This document shows positions 27,231-36,992 of a DNA stretch of 41,268 nucleotides, in pieces. The DNA lies in contig PBPL01000046.1 of the NCBI GenBank assembly GCA_002724675.1, positions 1 through 41,268 on the forward strand. Reading direction: 5' to 3'. The position numbers and the translations under genes were made by a program. The DNA is from Deltaproteobacteria bacterium (lineage in GTDB: Bacteria; Myxococcota_A; UBA796; UBA9615). Below the pieces are notes generated by a model that was not told where the DNA came from, did not search any database, and worked only from the letters and a program-made list of their open reading frames with translations. The number at the start of each line of letters is the position of its first letter. The stretch's first letter is position 1.

Positions 27231-28615
27231 TCGACACCGGCGCGCCATCCTCGGTCGATGGTAGGGGGCCCAACATTCCGCTTGCCCTTCCCTCGCCAGT
27301 TCTCGCCGTATTGTTGATGGTCAGTCTAGCCACGGCACTGGCTCCCGTGTCCGTACAAGCAGCTCCTAAAGACGCTGCTCGGTCCTTCATCCAGATCACG
27401 GGTGGCAGCGCGGCACAGCTCCCACTTGCGCTCACCGAGCCTCGAGAGTTGGGCCCGGTGGACGGCGACGTGAAGCAGACACTGCAGACTGTCGTGCGCG
27501 ATGACCTACTGCTGTCGGGCTACTTCAAGTTGCTCAGCAGTGACGCCTTCATTGAACCGGTCTCCGCGGGCATCGAGTCCGGGACGTTCGACTTCGACCA
27601 CTGGCGTCTCTCCGGAGCTGTCGGACTGGTCAAGAGCAACTATGTCGTCGAGGGTGACAATGTGGCTGTCGAAGTCCGAATCTACGATGTAGACGCCGGC
27701 CTACCCATGTTGGCTCGCCGCATCTCGGGCACACGTTCCAGCCTGCGGCGCATCGCCCACCGAGTCGCCAATGCCGTCATCGAAGCCTTCACCGGGACCC
27801 CAGGGATGTTTGACACCCGGATTCTCGCGGTGGTCGACTATGGCACGGGCAAAGAGGTCTACACCTTCGATCTGGACGGCCACAATCGCCGGTCTGTAAG
27901 CCGCAACGGCTCTCTCAACCTCAGCCCCGCCTGGTCTCCCAACGGACACCTGATCAGCTACACCTCCTACCGCGACAACAACCCCGACCTCTGGGTGACC
28001 GACTTACGAACCGGGCGACACAGTAAGATCTCGGCTCATCCTGGCATCAATGCTGGAGCTGAGTGGGCTCCCGACGGAAGCGAGCTTGCCCTCACTCTCA
28101 GCAAGGATGGTGACTCCGAGATCTATGCCATCAGCCCTGAGGGGTCGATTCTCAGGAGGCTCACTCGGCAGTGGGGCATCGACGTGAGCCCTAGCTATTC
28201 GCCAGATGGAAAACAGATCGCGTTCACGAGCAGTCGCAATGGAACTCCCCAGGTCTTCATCATGGACCGCGATGGGTCCAACACCCGTCTACTGACGCAC
28301 CGAGGCGGTCACAATGTCAGCCCGGTTTTCTCTCCCGATGGCATGCGCATCGCCTTCGCCGGACGAGATGAAGGGCGCTTCGACATCTTCGTCATCAACA
28401 CTGACGGCACTGGGCTCCGTCGACTGACGCAAAACGAGAGTGACGATGAAGACCCAAGCTGGTCACCGGGCGGCACACACATTGTGTTCTCCTCCGCTCG
28501 GTCAGGCCGTGGAAAGCAGCTCTACATCATGACTTCGGATGGCGCGAGCCAACAACGGATCACCGACGGAACGGGGTCGTTCAGCAACCCTACCTGGGGC
28601 TCAAGCCGCCGTTGA
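27227..28615 (+). CDS. tolB: TolB, Tol-system periplasmic beta-propeller
   Basis: 462 residues. After the signal peptide (LAVLLMVSLATALAPVSVQAA) comes the N-terminal TolB domain (ALTEPRELGPVDGDVKQTLQTVVRDDLLLSGYF). A beta-propeller of WD40-like TolB repeats follows, with recurring phrases such as FDLDGHNRRSVSRNGSLNLSPAWSPNG, INTDGTGLRRLT and SPSYSPDGKQIAFTSSR. TolB works with Pal and TolA in outer-membrane constriction. The TTG start at 27227 is chosen because GGAGG lies 7 nt before it and it overlaps the tolA stop as TTGA; the track start lies 32 codons upstream within tolA. No pal follows in this window; a Ppx/GppA gene comes next. Confidence 0.93.
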   Translation: MIDTGAPSSVDGRGPNIPLALPSPVLAVLLMVSLATALAPVSVQAAPKDAARSFIQITGGSAAQLPLALTEPRELGPVDGDVKQTLQTVVRDDLLLSGYFKLLSSDAFIEPVSAGIESGTFDFDHWRLSGAVGLVKSNYVVEGDNVAVEVRIYDVDAGLPMLARRISGTRSSLRRIAHRVANAVIEAFTGTPGMFDTRILAVVDYGTGKEVYTFDLDGHNRRSVSRNGSLNLSPAWSPNGHLISYTSYRDNNPDLWVTDLRTGRHSKISAHPGINAGAEWAPDGSELALTLSKDGDSEIYAISPEGSILRRLTRQWGIDVSPSYSPDGKQIAFTSSRNGTPQVFIMDRDGSNTRLLTHRGGHNVSPVFSPDGMRIAFAGRDEGRFDIFVINTDGTGLRRLTQNESDDEDPSWSPGGTHIVFSSARSGRGKQLYIMTSDGASQQRITDGTGSFSNPTWGSSRR

Positions 28616-28640
28616 CGTCGGAGAGACCGGCCCAAGACCT

Positions 28641-29609
28641 TTGCCCACCCCACATGGCCGCGAGGCGCCCCAACGGCTTGGCCTGATCGATCTGGGCAGT
28701 AACTCCGCCCAGATGAGCTTGCTCTTCCGCCATGCACAGGATCCGCTGCGGTTTCGGGTTGCGGAGGAGCTCCTCTTTGTCACGGGCCTGAGTCGTAATC
28801 TGAGCCCTGATGGACATCTTTCGACTGCGGGTAAGACTCGGGCTCGCACAGCACTTCGACACTTCGCTCGACGCCTGGAGACCCTCGGTGTCAACGCCAC
28901 CGATGTGCGAGCGGTCGCGACCGCTGGGATACGGCGAAGCACCGACGGCATCGCCTTTCTGGAGGAAGTCCGCGAGGAGATCGGCTTGAAGCTCGAAGTC
29001 ATCTCGGGGGCAGAAGAAGCGGAACTCTCTGCGCTGGCTCAGGAGCGCTCGTTTCCTCGCCTCTGCCCCCTCATTGTGCTCGATATCGGAGGCCGCAGCA
29101 CAGAGTTAGCCCTCCGCTTTCCCGGCAAGACCCTCTGGAAAACATCCTTGGATGTGGGTTCTGTCCAGTTGAGCGAGCAGCACGGCTCCAACGCTGCAGC
29201 CCTCGAGAAGGGGGTAGACCGGGCATTGGCCCCTTGGAGAGACTCTTGGTCCCTGGAGCGTGGTTCCTGGCCGGCGGAGGCCCCAGTCGTGGGCGTCGCA
29301 GGAACCGTCACGACAGCGCGACAGGTCCTCCTGGGGCTGCGCGAATGGGACCCGACAAAACTGCATGGCAGCGAGCTGGAGGCGTATCAGGTGGAAGGGT
29401 TGATACAGCGTCTCAGTGCGATGACAGCGGAAGAGCGGCTCCAACTCCCAGGAATGCATCCCGGGAGAGCGGACCTCATCGTCGCCGGGCTGTCGCTGCT
29501 CGCTGGACTCATGCGTGTACTGGAGCGCGACCGCTGCCTCGTCTCAGACCGCGGCGTCCGCTACGGGCTCCTGTGGCAGCGTTGGCCTCTAGTCCAGATT
29601 CGCGACTGA
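28641..29609 (+). CDS. Exopolyphosphatase / guanosine pentaphosphatase family (Ppx/GppA)
   Basis: About 322 residues from the TTG at 28641, near the family's single-domain length. The sugar-kinase-fold phosphate motifs are LGLIDLGSNSAQMSL and LIVLDIGGRSTELAL. Between them lies ATAGIRRSTDG and the ISGAEEAELSALA segment with a conserved acidic pair. The family hydrolyses polyphosphate or pppGpp. The start is uncertain: the track's ATG at 28539 overlaps tolB by 77 bp, and the TTG at 28641 has no strong Shine-Dalgarno but gives a natural N-terminus. The TTG overlapping the tolB stop is out of frame. Co-transcription with the tol genes is likely, and the logic of that pairing is not obvious. Confidence 0.85.
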   Translation: MPTPHGREAPQRLGLIDLGSNSAQMSLLFRHAQDPLRFRVAEELLFVTGLSRNLSPDGHLSTAGKTRARTALRHFARRLETLGVNATDVRAVATAGIRRSTDGIAFLEEVREEIGLKLEVISGAEEAELSALAQERSFPRLCPLIVLDIGGRSTELALRFPGKTLWKTSLDVGSVQLSEQHGSNAAALEKGVDRALAPWRDSWSLERGSWPAEAPVVGVAGTVTTARQVLLGLREWDPTKLHGSELEAYQVEGLIQRLSAMTAEERLQLPGMHPGRADLIVAGLSLLAGLMRVLERDRCLVSDRGVRYGLLWQRWPLVQIRD

Positions 29610-29622
29610 GCGCTGAAGACCT

Positions 29623-32600
29623 CTACAGCGCGCCCACCGCGAAGTGCACCTGAACCAACTCACCCAGGGCAATCCGACCGGCATCGTCAAACTGTTCCGG
29701 GCGGAAAGCGACATCTAGCCGCAGCGGCCCAATGGGCGTAATCCGCCGCAAGCCAATACCAAACGTTGCATGCAAGGGCGGCGCCCGCGACGAGTGGATG
29801 CCATCGGGGACATCGCCATAGAGCAGCGCGTTGCCCGCATCGTGGAAGACGACGAGCCTCCAGTCGGCAACAAAGGGCAGCGGAAACTGAAACTGGACCG
29901 AGTATCGGTAGAAGGCGTTGCCTCCAACCGCTACTCGTCGATCCGCGTGGGTCGACGAGAGCAGTCCAAGGTCTTGAAGAGCACCTGAGCGCAGACCCGA
30001 AGGGCCGATAGAGTCGATCCGATACCCCCGAACCGTACTCGTTCCACCGAGGCGAAATCGCCACTCCACCGGCGCTAGTTCGCCGTCATAAGACCAAAGC
30101 ACCCCACCCCCAGCTTCCAACTGGAGCCCAAACCCCTGATCCCCGAAGGGAATCAACCCAACGACTCGGCCGATAGCTCGTCCAAAAGCAGGTGAGTCAG
30201 GCAGCACGGAGCTTGGTGTCGTGTCAGCTGCCAAGGAAGCGTAGAGACCGCGGGTCGGATTGAAGGGATCGTCGCGCCGATCGACCACCGCAGAGATCCC
30301 CAGCAACACAAATGGGTGGGGGTGAAGCAGCGGATTTTCCACCACCTTGTCGAAGCGAGGGCTCAGCTGTGCGGTCGGATCCACCCGGATGGGTGCGCGC
30401 AATTGGAACTCCACACGGCCATCCAGGTTCAGCCCTTCAGCACCTCGCCAGCCTGCCGACAGAGACACCATGCTTCGGCTGAGACGAAACGTCGGCTCGT
30501 CCAGTTCCTCATTGATGACTACGCTGACCGTGCCCCGAACCGGAACCCCTGGGATGTAGGGCAGCTCGGCGCCGAGAGCCGCCCGATACTCGGGGCGGGG
30601 GACAACATCAAAAGTCAGATACCGCCAATCAACGGAGACGCGACCACGAGTCCACAAGGAGAAGCCGCGGCCATCCAAGTTTCGAAGCCGCGCTTCACCA
30701 CTGAGTCGGGGCCCGTCGTCAGGTGCGGTGACCCCAGCCCCAAAGAGAAACGAGAAGCGATTGCGTTCGTTCGCAATGACCTCCACGTCCCGCACCCGGC
30801 CGATCGTCTGTACGGGCCCGATCTCCACCTGGCGGAACAATCCACTTCGAAGCAGCCGGGCCTGAGCGGACTTGAGCACCGAGGGGCGATACACGTCCCC
30901 AGCCTGAACGGGGACATCGCGCCGGATCAGCCCCACGTGGGTGTGCCGGTTCTCACGCACCAAGACCTGACCAAAGCGAGCGGCCACGCCAGGCTCAGCC
31001 CGGATCATCAAGCGTACGAGAGTGCCATCGTCGGAGAACTCCCGGGCGATCTCGACCTCAGCATCCAAGTACCCGAGCTCCGAGAGCGCCAGACGGGCCT
31101 CGGCAGCAAGCTCATCGACCGCCGACGGATTGAATGGGCGATCCACAAGCCGACGCCTCCAGCCGACCAGAAGACGGCGGTCCAACGTCACGGGGGTCTC
31201 GATACTCAGGCCCTCCACGCTGGTCTGAATCCCCTCGTCTATGGACACAGCGACGCGTAGCCTGGGCGATGGGGCGGGGGCTCGGCTACCGCTGGCTTGG
31301 CCCTCTTCGGTGGAGCCCACCCCGCCGACATCGGGACCCTGCCTGGACGAATCCTCCGACTCACCCACAAACTCAGCAACGTGCGACAAGCCCACATTCA
31401 GGAAGCCACGAGCCCGGTAATAGTCCCTGAGGACCTGTAGAGACGCCTCCATCGCATTCTCGGTGTAGAAGCGGCGATAGATGGGCAACCCGAGCACTAG
31501 GCTCAGCGCGGGTCGATGACCAAGTACCTCAGGGCTCGCATCACTCAAGACCTGGAGGACTTCGTTGTCGCTCAAGGCCTCGTTCCCTTCCACCACCACG
31601 TCCGAGCGACTCAAGACAATCCGTGGCCCGGTAGTCACCAAGAAGGTCAATCGCCGCACCAGCTGAGGCCGTGGTTGTCGATACGGTGCAGCCGAAAGGT
31701 TTGGGGCCCCCTCATCGGCCACTAAGACCTCCACCTGAGCTTGCAGAAACCCCTTACTCCGCAAGAAACGCCTCAACTGGTTGGCAGCCTCTTCGGTGTA
31801 CGAATCCGAGACGCGATGAGCGCTCACCAAGCCGATCACCTCCTCCAAGCGCCTCGTGGTCCATTCGGGCCTGCGCGGCCCATCAAATCGGAACTCGGTG
31901 CGCACGTGTCGCCCGGCATCTACCGGCAGCACAATGGTGACCTCGGCCTCCTCCCGATCGAGACGTACCTCCACCGGTAGACGACCCGAAGCCCGGGAAC
32001 CGAACCGAAGCACTCGGGCCTCGACGTAACCAACCCGGCGATATCGATCGAGCAACAACTGGACCGCGCGAGCGAGGTCTTCCTCCCGAAAGATCCGACC
32101 GACGCGGAGCCGCCCCCCAACCAACTCCACGAGACGCTCTTGAGTGAAGCCGGCCATGGCCTCCGGCAGGAACTGGATCTCGCCGATTCGATACGGGCGT
32201 CCCTCGTCGACGCGCAACTCAATCACCTTGCCCCCTCCGCGGCCCTGGCCCAGCCGGTGACTGACCGTCGCATCCAAGAAGCCGTGAGCCCGATACTGCT
32301 CTTCAGCCTGCCGAGCCAGTCGCACCTCGTCCTCGTGAACATAGGGATCACCTGCGGCCCGGGACAAGGCGGCTCTGACCACCGCCTGGGACAGCTTCCT
32401 GACCCCTCGGAGACGAATTGCAGAAATGCGGGGGCTGGGCACCAGGACAAAGGTGAGCTTCACACCTCCCGGGACCGGCCGGACCCTAGCGCGCACATCG
32501 TCAAATTGGCCGAGCCGGAACAATCTCTGGACTGAGCTACTGACTTTCTGTGGGCTGTACGGTTCACCTTGTTCCTGCGCCACCAGATATCTAAGTTGAT

Positions 32601-32787
32601 CGGCGTCCACCTTGCGGGGAGCTTGAAACTCCACCGCCACAACCGCCTTCCCCGCGAAGTCGGTCGTGGTCCTCAAGCCCTGGGCCCACGCAGCGTCACC
32701 CGCGCTGAGCAGCAGCAGGGGGACGAGCAGGAACGACACCGACAGCCAGTGCCCAGGCCTGTTTAGTCGCAGGTCGTTAGAACTCAA
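29623..32787 (-). CDS. Omp85-family outer-membrane assembly/translocation protein, TamA-like with expanded POTRA region
   Basis: 1054 residues. A signal peptide (LSVSFLLVPLLLLSAGDAAWAQ) is followed by about 600-700 residues of repeated POTRA-like units, recognisable by patterns such as GFLDATVSHRLGQG, GYVEARVL, GFLQAQVEVLV and GYLDAEVEIA. I count six or seven, versus three in E. coli TamA and five in BamA. The C-terminal half is a beta-barrel ending in alternating aromatic/hydrophobic strands; GGTSTVRGYRID is the VRGY/F substrate-exit motif of Omp85 proteins. The start is a TTG that overlaps the tamB stop as TTGA. Its neighbour tamB indicates a Tam-type role, moving or inserting outer-membrane proteins or lipids. 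BamA itself remains possible. Confidence 0.85.
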   Translation of the reverse strand: MSSNDLRLNRPGHWLSVSFLLVPLLLLSAGDAAWAQGLRTTTDFAGKAVVAVEFQAPRKVDADQLRYLVAQEQGEPYSPQKVSSSVQRLFRLGQFDDVRARVRPVPGGVKLTFVLVPSPRISAIRLRGVRKLSQAVVRAALSRAAGDPYVHEDEVRLARQAEEQYRAHGFLDATVSHRLGQGRGGGKVIELRVDEGRPYRIGEIQFLPEAMAGFTQERLVELVGGRLRVGRIFREEDLARAVQLLLDRYRRVGYVEARVLRFGSRASGRLPVEVRLDREEAEVTIVLPVDAGRHVRTEFRFDGPRRPEWTTRRLEEVIGLVSAHRVSDSYTEEAANQLRRFLRSKGFLQAQVEVLVADEGAPNLSAAPYRQPRPQLVRRLTFLVTTGPRIVLSRSDVVVEGNEALSDNEVLQVLSDASPEVLGHRPALSLVLGLPIYRRFYTENAMEASLQVLRDYYRARGFLNVGLSHVAEFVGESEDSSRQGPDVGGVGSTEEGQASGSRAPAPSPRLRVAVSIDEGIQTSVEGLSIETPVTLDRRLLVGWRRRLVDRPFNPSAVDELAAEARLALSELGYLDAEVEIAREFSDDGTLVRLMIRAEPGVAARFGQVLVRENRHTHVGLIRRDVPVQAGDVYRPSVLKSAQARLLRSGLFRQVEIGPVQTIGRVRDVEVIANERNRFSFLFGAGVTAPDDGPRLSGEARLRNLDGRGFSLWTRGRVSVDWRYLTFDVVPRPEYRAALGAELPYIPGVPVRGTVSVVINEELDEPTFRLSRSMVSLSAGWRGAEGLNLDGRVEFQLRAPIRVDPTAQLSPRFDKVVENPLLHPHPFVLLGISAVVDRRDDPFNPTRGLYASLAADTTPSSVLPDSPAFGRAIGRVVGLIPFGDQGFGLQLEAGGGVLWSYDGELAPVEWRFRLGGTSTVRGYRIDSIGPSGLRSGALQDLGLLSSTHADRRVAVGGNAFYRYSVQFQFPLPFVADWRLVVFHDAGNALLYGDVPDGIHSSRAPPLHATFGIGLRRITPIGPLRLDVAFRPEQFDDAGRIALGELVQVHFAVGAL

Positions 32788-35700
32788 TCCAAGTCCAACT
32801 CGAACTTCATGTCGAGACCAAAGTTGCCGTAGTCCTGAGTCGCTTGGTCGTCTCGCAACCAGGACGCCTCCAGATACAAGTTGCGAAGGAATCGAAGCTG
32901 AAGCCGCCCCACACTGTCGACCGTCCGTCCACCAGCTGTGTAGCCAACTCCCCCCTCCAAGGTGAGCAGGCCAGGCACCACCTCTTTGGTGAGAACCGCC
33001 CAGACGGTCGTCGCGCCGGTGGTCTCGGTATACACGGGCACAATCTCTAGGCGGTCGGGGAGCGTCTTCTGGCCGGCACCGGACATGGTCGCCCGAAAGG
33101 ATGTCGCCGCAGTCTCGCCGAGGGTACCGAGACCGGCACCCCCAGCAGCAGCAAGAACCCCGGCGAGGTCGGCCTCTGCCAGCTGCTCCTGAGTCAAGCC
33201 GAACAAGAGCAGGTTGTGAATGTCGGCCTCAGCCAGATACGGGCTCGATATGGCATTGAGCTGCGGACCATCCAGCGGGCCGACGATCGTGTAGGTGATC
33301 CGATAGGTTTCTTCACGGTTACTCACATCGGTCCACATGCTGAGTTCCATCGACGGGAACCAACCACCGCCAGCCTCGAATCGAGCAACGCCAGGCTCAA
33401 GGGTGAAGTCTCTACCCTTCCACGGGAAGAGGCCGCTCTCTATGCGCATGGCACCGCTCAACAAGACTTGGCTGGTGTTGCCACCCACGTGAAGAGACTC
33501 GGCTGTCCCACGGATAGTGCCGAGGTTGTTGTCGATCCGAAGCCCACCCAGCTTGGACCGGACGTTGATGTCAAAGTCGAACAAGCCCGGGACCTCGGCG
33601 CCGGCGAGGTTCTCGGTGGCGCTGTCTCGAAAGGTGAACACCGAACGTGTCCAGTTCAGCGGCTCGCGCAGCACCATCTCGTTGACATCGATCTTCCCCT
33701 GGAGGGTCAGCTTGTCTGGAGACGTCCCAATAAATTGCAAATCAAGATCACCACGACCTGGTGGCAAGAAACTTGGGTACTTTATGGTGCAGTCAGTGCA
33801 CTTCGCCTTAAGGGCATACTTCCGAGGTCGATAGCCTGTCTGATCTAGAATCAGGTGAGAGCCATCAAAGCCACTAATTACGCCACCTCCAAGCCGGGCA
33901 TCTAGACTCTCGAAGGTCAGACGTCGATCTAGAAGACTCACTCGCAGTGCATTGACCTCCAGTGGATGTGGAAAATAGATGGTCTTGATGATTGCAGCCC
34001 TCAGCTCCGCCGTTCCTTCCACATCGACCGAAGCGGGAGACTGGCCGCTGATGTCCAGAGCCAACTGCAACGACTGAGCCTCGACGCGGTCGAATACATC
34101 GTAGGCAAGGTCCACGAAGCTAGCGTCAACGGCGCCACGGACTGTCACCGCTAGCGGGCCCGAGGGTCGCAGCCACCCTGCCACCTCCAGATCCGTGCGG
34201 CCCTGGGTGCCGGTCAGTGCAACATGATCGAAGCGGTACGCCCCACCTTGATACCGAATCACCAGGGGCTCGTCCTTTGCGGACTCGATTCGTCGGGCCC
34301 CACGCTGCACAAACAAATCGTCCAGACGCAAGGCGAGATCGTGCCACCCATCTTTCATCGTCCCCGCGCCAACCAACGAACCGGCAAGCCCCGCGCTCAC
34401 CGGTTCACTGCGCGCAAGGACTGCCTGGGGCAAGTAGGGGTCTAGCGTGAGGGCCTCCGAATCGAACGCGAAGCTATAGGGCCAGAGACCCTCCATGAGT
34501 AGGGTTGCTTCGGCACCCAAGTTGCCCCCGAGCAGAGAGGCATTCGCGGTCAATCGATGCTCAGCAATGGCGAGATGGAGACGCGAGTCACCCAACGGCC
34601 GGCCACGGTAGCGAACATCCCGAGCCTGGAGCCGCCCCTGAACATGTACGTCCCTGAGGGTTCCCGTGAGAACAGCGCTCCCAGCCAGGTTGCCAGTCCA
34701 CTGGGACCTGGCTCCGGTGTCTCCGCTCGCCATACCGTCAGGCGAGACGGGAAAGGTCGCCTCGATCCAGGAGACCTCGTCCAGGCCCATGCGAGGCAAG
34801 CGGAACTCAAAGTTCACCGCGCCACTGCGAGCAATGGAACCTCGTCCGAACAAAGCATCGCCTGATGACTTCCGGGCAAATCCTTCTTCGATGAACAGTG
34901 TTCCATCCCTGACCTGGGCTTGGACATCAACGCTGGCGAATCCCTCTCCTAGATATCGGACGTCCTTGCCCTGCACCCAACCCCAGCCAGACAGCTGTGA
35001 GGGTGGGCCAAAGAGCCAAGCCTCACCCCATGCCGAACCACTCATGGGAACAGCGTCCCCAAAAAAGATCGGCAGCAGGTCCTGCGCTCGGCCTTGGCCC
35101 TCGGGCACCGTCGCCTCAATTCCAATCTCAAGACGCTCCCGATCACCTCCTCGCCTCACATCAGCAAAGTGAAGGACTACCTGGGCCTCAAAGTCACTCT
35201 CGCCGCGCAGGCCACGAATACCGGTGAACTTGAGCGGTTCACGTACATGCCAGTGGACATCGCCACCGACTCGCCCAAATGGCCAGTCCAGGAGTACGAA
35301 GTCGTCCAGCTCGAGGAAGCCTCGAATGTCCAGGTCGCGGGTCTGGCCGACAATGTGTGCCTCGAGCCCCCCCCTGCCCTCCACATGGACTCCCACCACG
35401 TTGTTTCGCAAGTCGCGCGCATCGAAGGTCTCTGCACGAACTTGAATGTTCAAGCCCAACGGACGAAGGAACAGGAAGTCAGCACTGACCTGCAGGGTCG
35501 AGCCGGGACCACGGATAGTAGCCGGCGCAAGTAGACAGTTCTTGGGACCGATCGTGATCCCGGTCGAGATCTCAGCCAAGGGCACGTGCAGAAGTTGCTT
35601 GCGCGGCTCAGGAGCGTCCCAAGCCTTGTCGAAGACCAACAGGTCCGTGGCGCGGACCTCGGCCGAGCCTTCACCAAGAAAACCACCCCGGATCCTGCCC

Positions 35701-36968
35701 TGTAGCTCCGCCTGACCGTTGAGCCCCAAGGCCACCCAGGCTCCGGGAACCGTGACAGAGTCCAATACCTTCTCCAGGGCGAGGTCCTGGAACTCCAGCG
35801 CAAGATTCCACGGAAGATCCCCGCGAAATTCGAGCTCGCCGCCTAGGCGCACCCGCCCTCCCCCCCAGAGAACTGAGCTCTGCTCGGACAACTTGAGGAG
35901 TCCCCCTTCATAGGTGCCAATTAGGGTGGGGTCCCCCGCATGCACCCAACGCTTCTTCGGGTGCTTCATCAGCTGCGCACCCACCCCTTGGCCTCGAATG
36001 ATGAAGGTCCCTTTGGGGTCGAGGCCAGCACCCGACATCCCCACCCTCACATCCAGTTGACCCGAGAGGTTGGGAAGGGCTGGCCAGGCATCACGAAGGG
36101 TCGACAGGTCGAGGTTGCCCTCGCCATTGAGGCTGTAGCTGACCGGACCAGCCTTGCCTGGGGCCTGGGTCGGTTTGAGATTCACTACGCCATCCAGCGC
36201 AATCTCCCCGGTTCGCGTCACCAAGGAGTAACCCACGAGACTGACCACCCCCTGGTCTACGGCGAAGGTGCCGGAGCGAAGCTCAGCCCGCTCCCGCAGC
36301 TGACCTGCGTAGACGTCCACAGTCTCCACACCCAGTTGTCCCAAACCGCTGCCGCTGCGGTCCTGGCGAAAATCCAACTCGAAGCCAGCAAAGGATGCGC
36401 CTAAGCCGGGTGGATCTACCGAGAGCCGTGCCGAAGCCTCCGCAACCCGCAGCACATCCAACCGAAGCGCCATAGGGTCACCCTCGGGAGGTCTCGCCAT
36501 CCGCTCGGTAAGGGCTGTGAAATCGCGGAGCTTGCCTTCCACAATCGCTGCTCTTAGTGCTGGCCGACTCACGTCCAAGAGTTCAACAGGCAGGGTCCCC
36601 CGCAATAGGCGCACGAGCGAGCCCAGCTTGAGCTCGAGACGCTCGAGACGAACGAGCGGCTGCCCCAGCCGTTCATCGCTTCGAGAGTGCACGGTCACAC
36701 CCTCTAGAACGAGCCCCGGACGCAGGACTCCTCGGACGGCGAGCTTCTGGACAAACAGGTCCTCCCCTAGAAGCTCTCCTCCCTGGAATTCGAGAAAGAG
36801 ACGTAGCCGGTCTCGCGTCGGTACTGCTCGACTAGCGCCCACCAACATGGCACCGAGCACGAGCAACACCACGGTTGCCACCAGCAACCGACCAGGTCGT
36901 CGGGGGGAACGCTGCCCTGGCCCGACTCTCGTTGGGGGGGTCGGCGCGGCAGCTTGGCCTTCGCTCAT
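32784..36968 (-). CDS. tamB: TamB (AsmA-like, DUF490) inner-membrane-anchored transport protein
   Basis: 1394 residues, close to the 1250-1400 of the family. A short cytoplasmic start is followed by one membrane anchor (LLVATVVLLVLGAMLVGASRAV). The body is a very long, mostly beta region with repetitive amphipathic strands, as expected for the hydrophobic groove. The C-terminal TamB/DUF490 domain is recognisable from SSPYLAEADIHNLLLFGLTQEQL and the final VGRLQLRFLRNLYLEASW. It spans from inner to outer membrane and is now thought to move phospholipids or OMP substrates with TamA. The Omp85 gene follows with a 4-bp TTGA overlap. The ATG is 6 nt after TATCAT, so the mRNA may be leaderless. Confidence 0.9.
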   Translation of the reverse strand: MSEGQAAAPTPPTRVGPGQRSPRRPGRLLVATVVLLVLGAMLVGASRAVPTRDRLRLFLEFQGGELLGEDLFVQKLAVRGVLRPGLVLEGVTVHSRSDERLGQPLVRLERLELKLGSLVRLLRGTLPVELLDVSRPALRAAIVEGKLRDFTALTERMARPPEGDPMALRLDVLRVAEASARLSVDPPGLGASFAGFELDFRQDRSGSGLGQLGVETVDVYAGQLRERAELRSGTFAVDQGVVSLVGYSLVTRTGEIALDGVVNLKPTQAPGKAGPVSYSLNGEGNLDLSTLRDAWPALPNLSGQLDVRVGMSGAGLDPKGTFIIRGQGVGAQLMKHPKKRWVHAGDPTLIGTYEGGLLKLSEQSSVLWGGGRVRLGGELEFRGDLPWNLALEFQDLALEKVLDSVTVPGAWVALGLNGQAELQGRIRGGFLGEGSAEVRATDLLVFDKAWDAPEPRKQLLHVPLAEISTGITIGPKNCLLAPATIRGPGSTLQVSADFLFLRPLGLNIQVRAETFDARDLRNNVVGVHVEGRGGLEAHIVGQTRDLDIRGFLELDDFVLLDWPFGRVGGDVHWHVREPLKFTGIRGLRGESDFEAQVVLHFADVRRGGDRERLEIGIEATVPEGQGRAQDLLPIFFGDAVPMSGSAWGEAWLFGPPSQLSGWGWVQGKDVRYLGEGFASVDVQAQVRDGTLFIEEGFARKSSGDALFGRGSIARSGAVNFEFRLPRMGLDEVSWIEATFPVSPDGMASGDTGARSQWTGNLAGSAVLTGTLRDVHVQGRLQARDVRYRGRPLGDSRLHLAIAEHRLTANASLLGGNLGAEATLLMEGLWPYSFAFDSEALTLDPYLPQAVLARSEPVSAGLAGSLVGAGTMKDGWHDLALRLDDLFVQRGARRIESAKDEPLVIRYQGGAYRFDHVALTGTQGRTDLEVAGWLRPSGPLAVTVRGAVDASFVDLAYDVFDRVEAQSLQLALDISGQSPASVDVEGTAELRAAIIKTIYFPHPLEVNALRVSLLDRRLTFESLDARLGGGVISGFDGSHLILDQTGYRPRKYALKAKCTDCTIKYPSFLPPGRGDLDLQFIGTSPDKLTLQGKIDVNEMVLREPLNWTRSVFTFRDSATENLAGAEVPGLFDFDINVRSKLGGLRIDNNLGTIRGTAESLHVGGNTSQVLLSGAMRIESGLFPWKGRDFTLEPGVARFEAGGGWFPSMELSMWTDVSNREETYRITYTIVGPLDGPQLNAISSPYLAEADIHNLLLFGLTQEQLAEADLAGVLAAAGGAGLGTLGETAATSFRATMSGAGQKTLPDRLEIVPVYTETTGATTVWAVLTKEVVPGLLTLEGGVGYTAGGRTVDSVGRLQLRFLRNLYLEASWLRDDQATQDYGNFGLDMKFELDLD

Positions 36969-36974
36969 AACCGA

Positions 36975-36980
36975 ATGATA
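36975..36980 (-). promoter_or_regulatory. Candidate -10 element (TATCAT) for tamB
   Basis: TATCAT on the minus strand ends 6 nt before the tamB ATG at 36968, with no Shine-Dalgarno. Its -35 region would fall inside the palindrome at 36993-37006. Confidence 0.45.
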
Positions 36981-36992
36981 GAACGCCGGACC

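Noticed and set aside
28612-28614. TTGA overlap as the start of the Ppx/GppA gene
   Set aside because: The TTG is not in the reading frame of the phosphatase.
30316-31260. 314-aa plus-strand ORF inside the Omp85 gene
   Set aside because: Shadow of the POTRA/barrel region, with no ribosome-binding site or domain.
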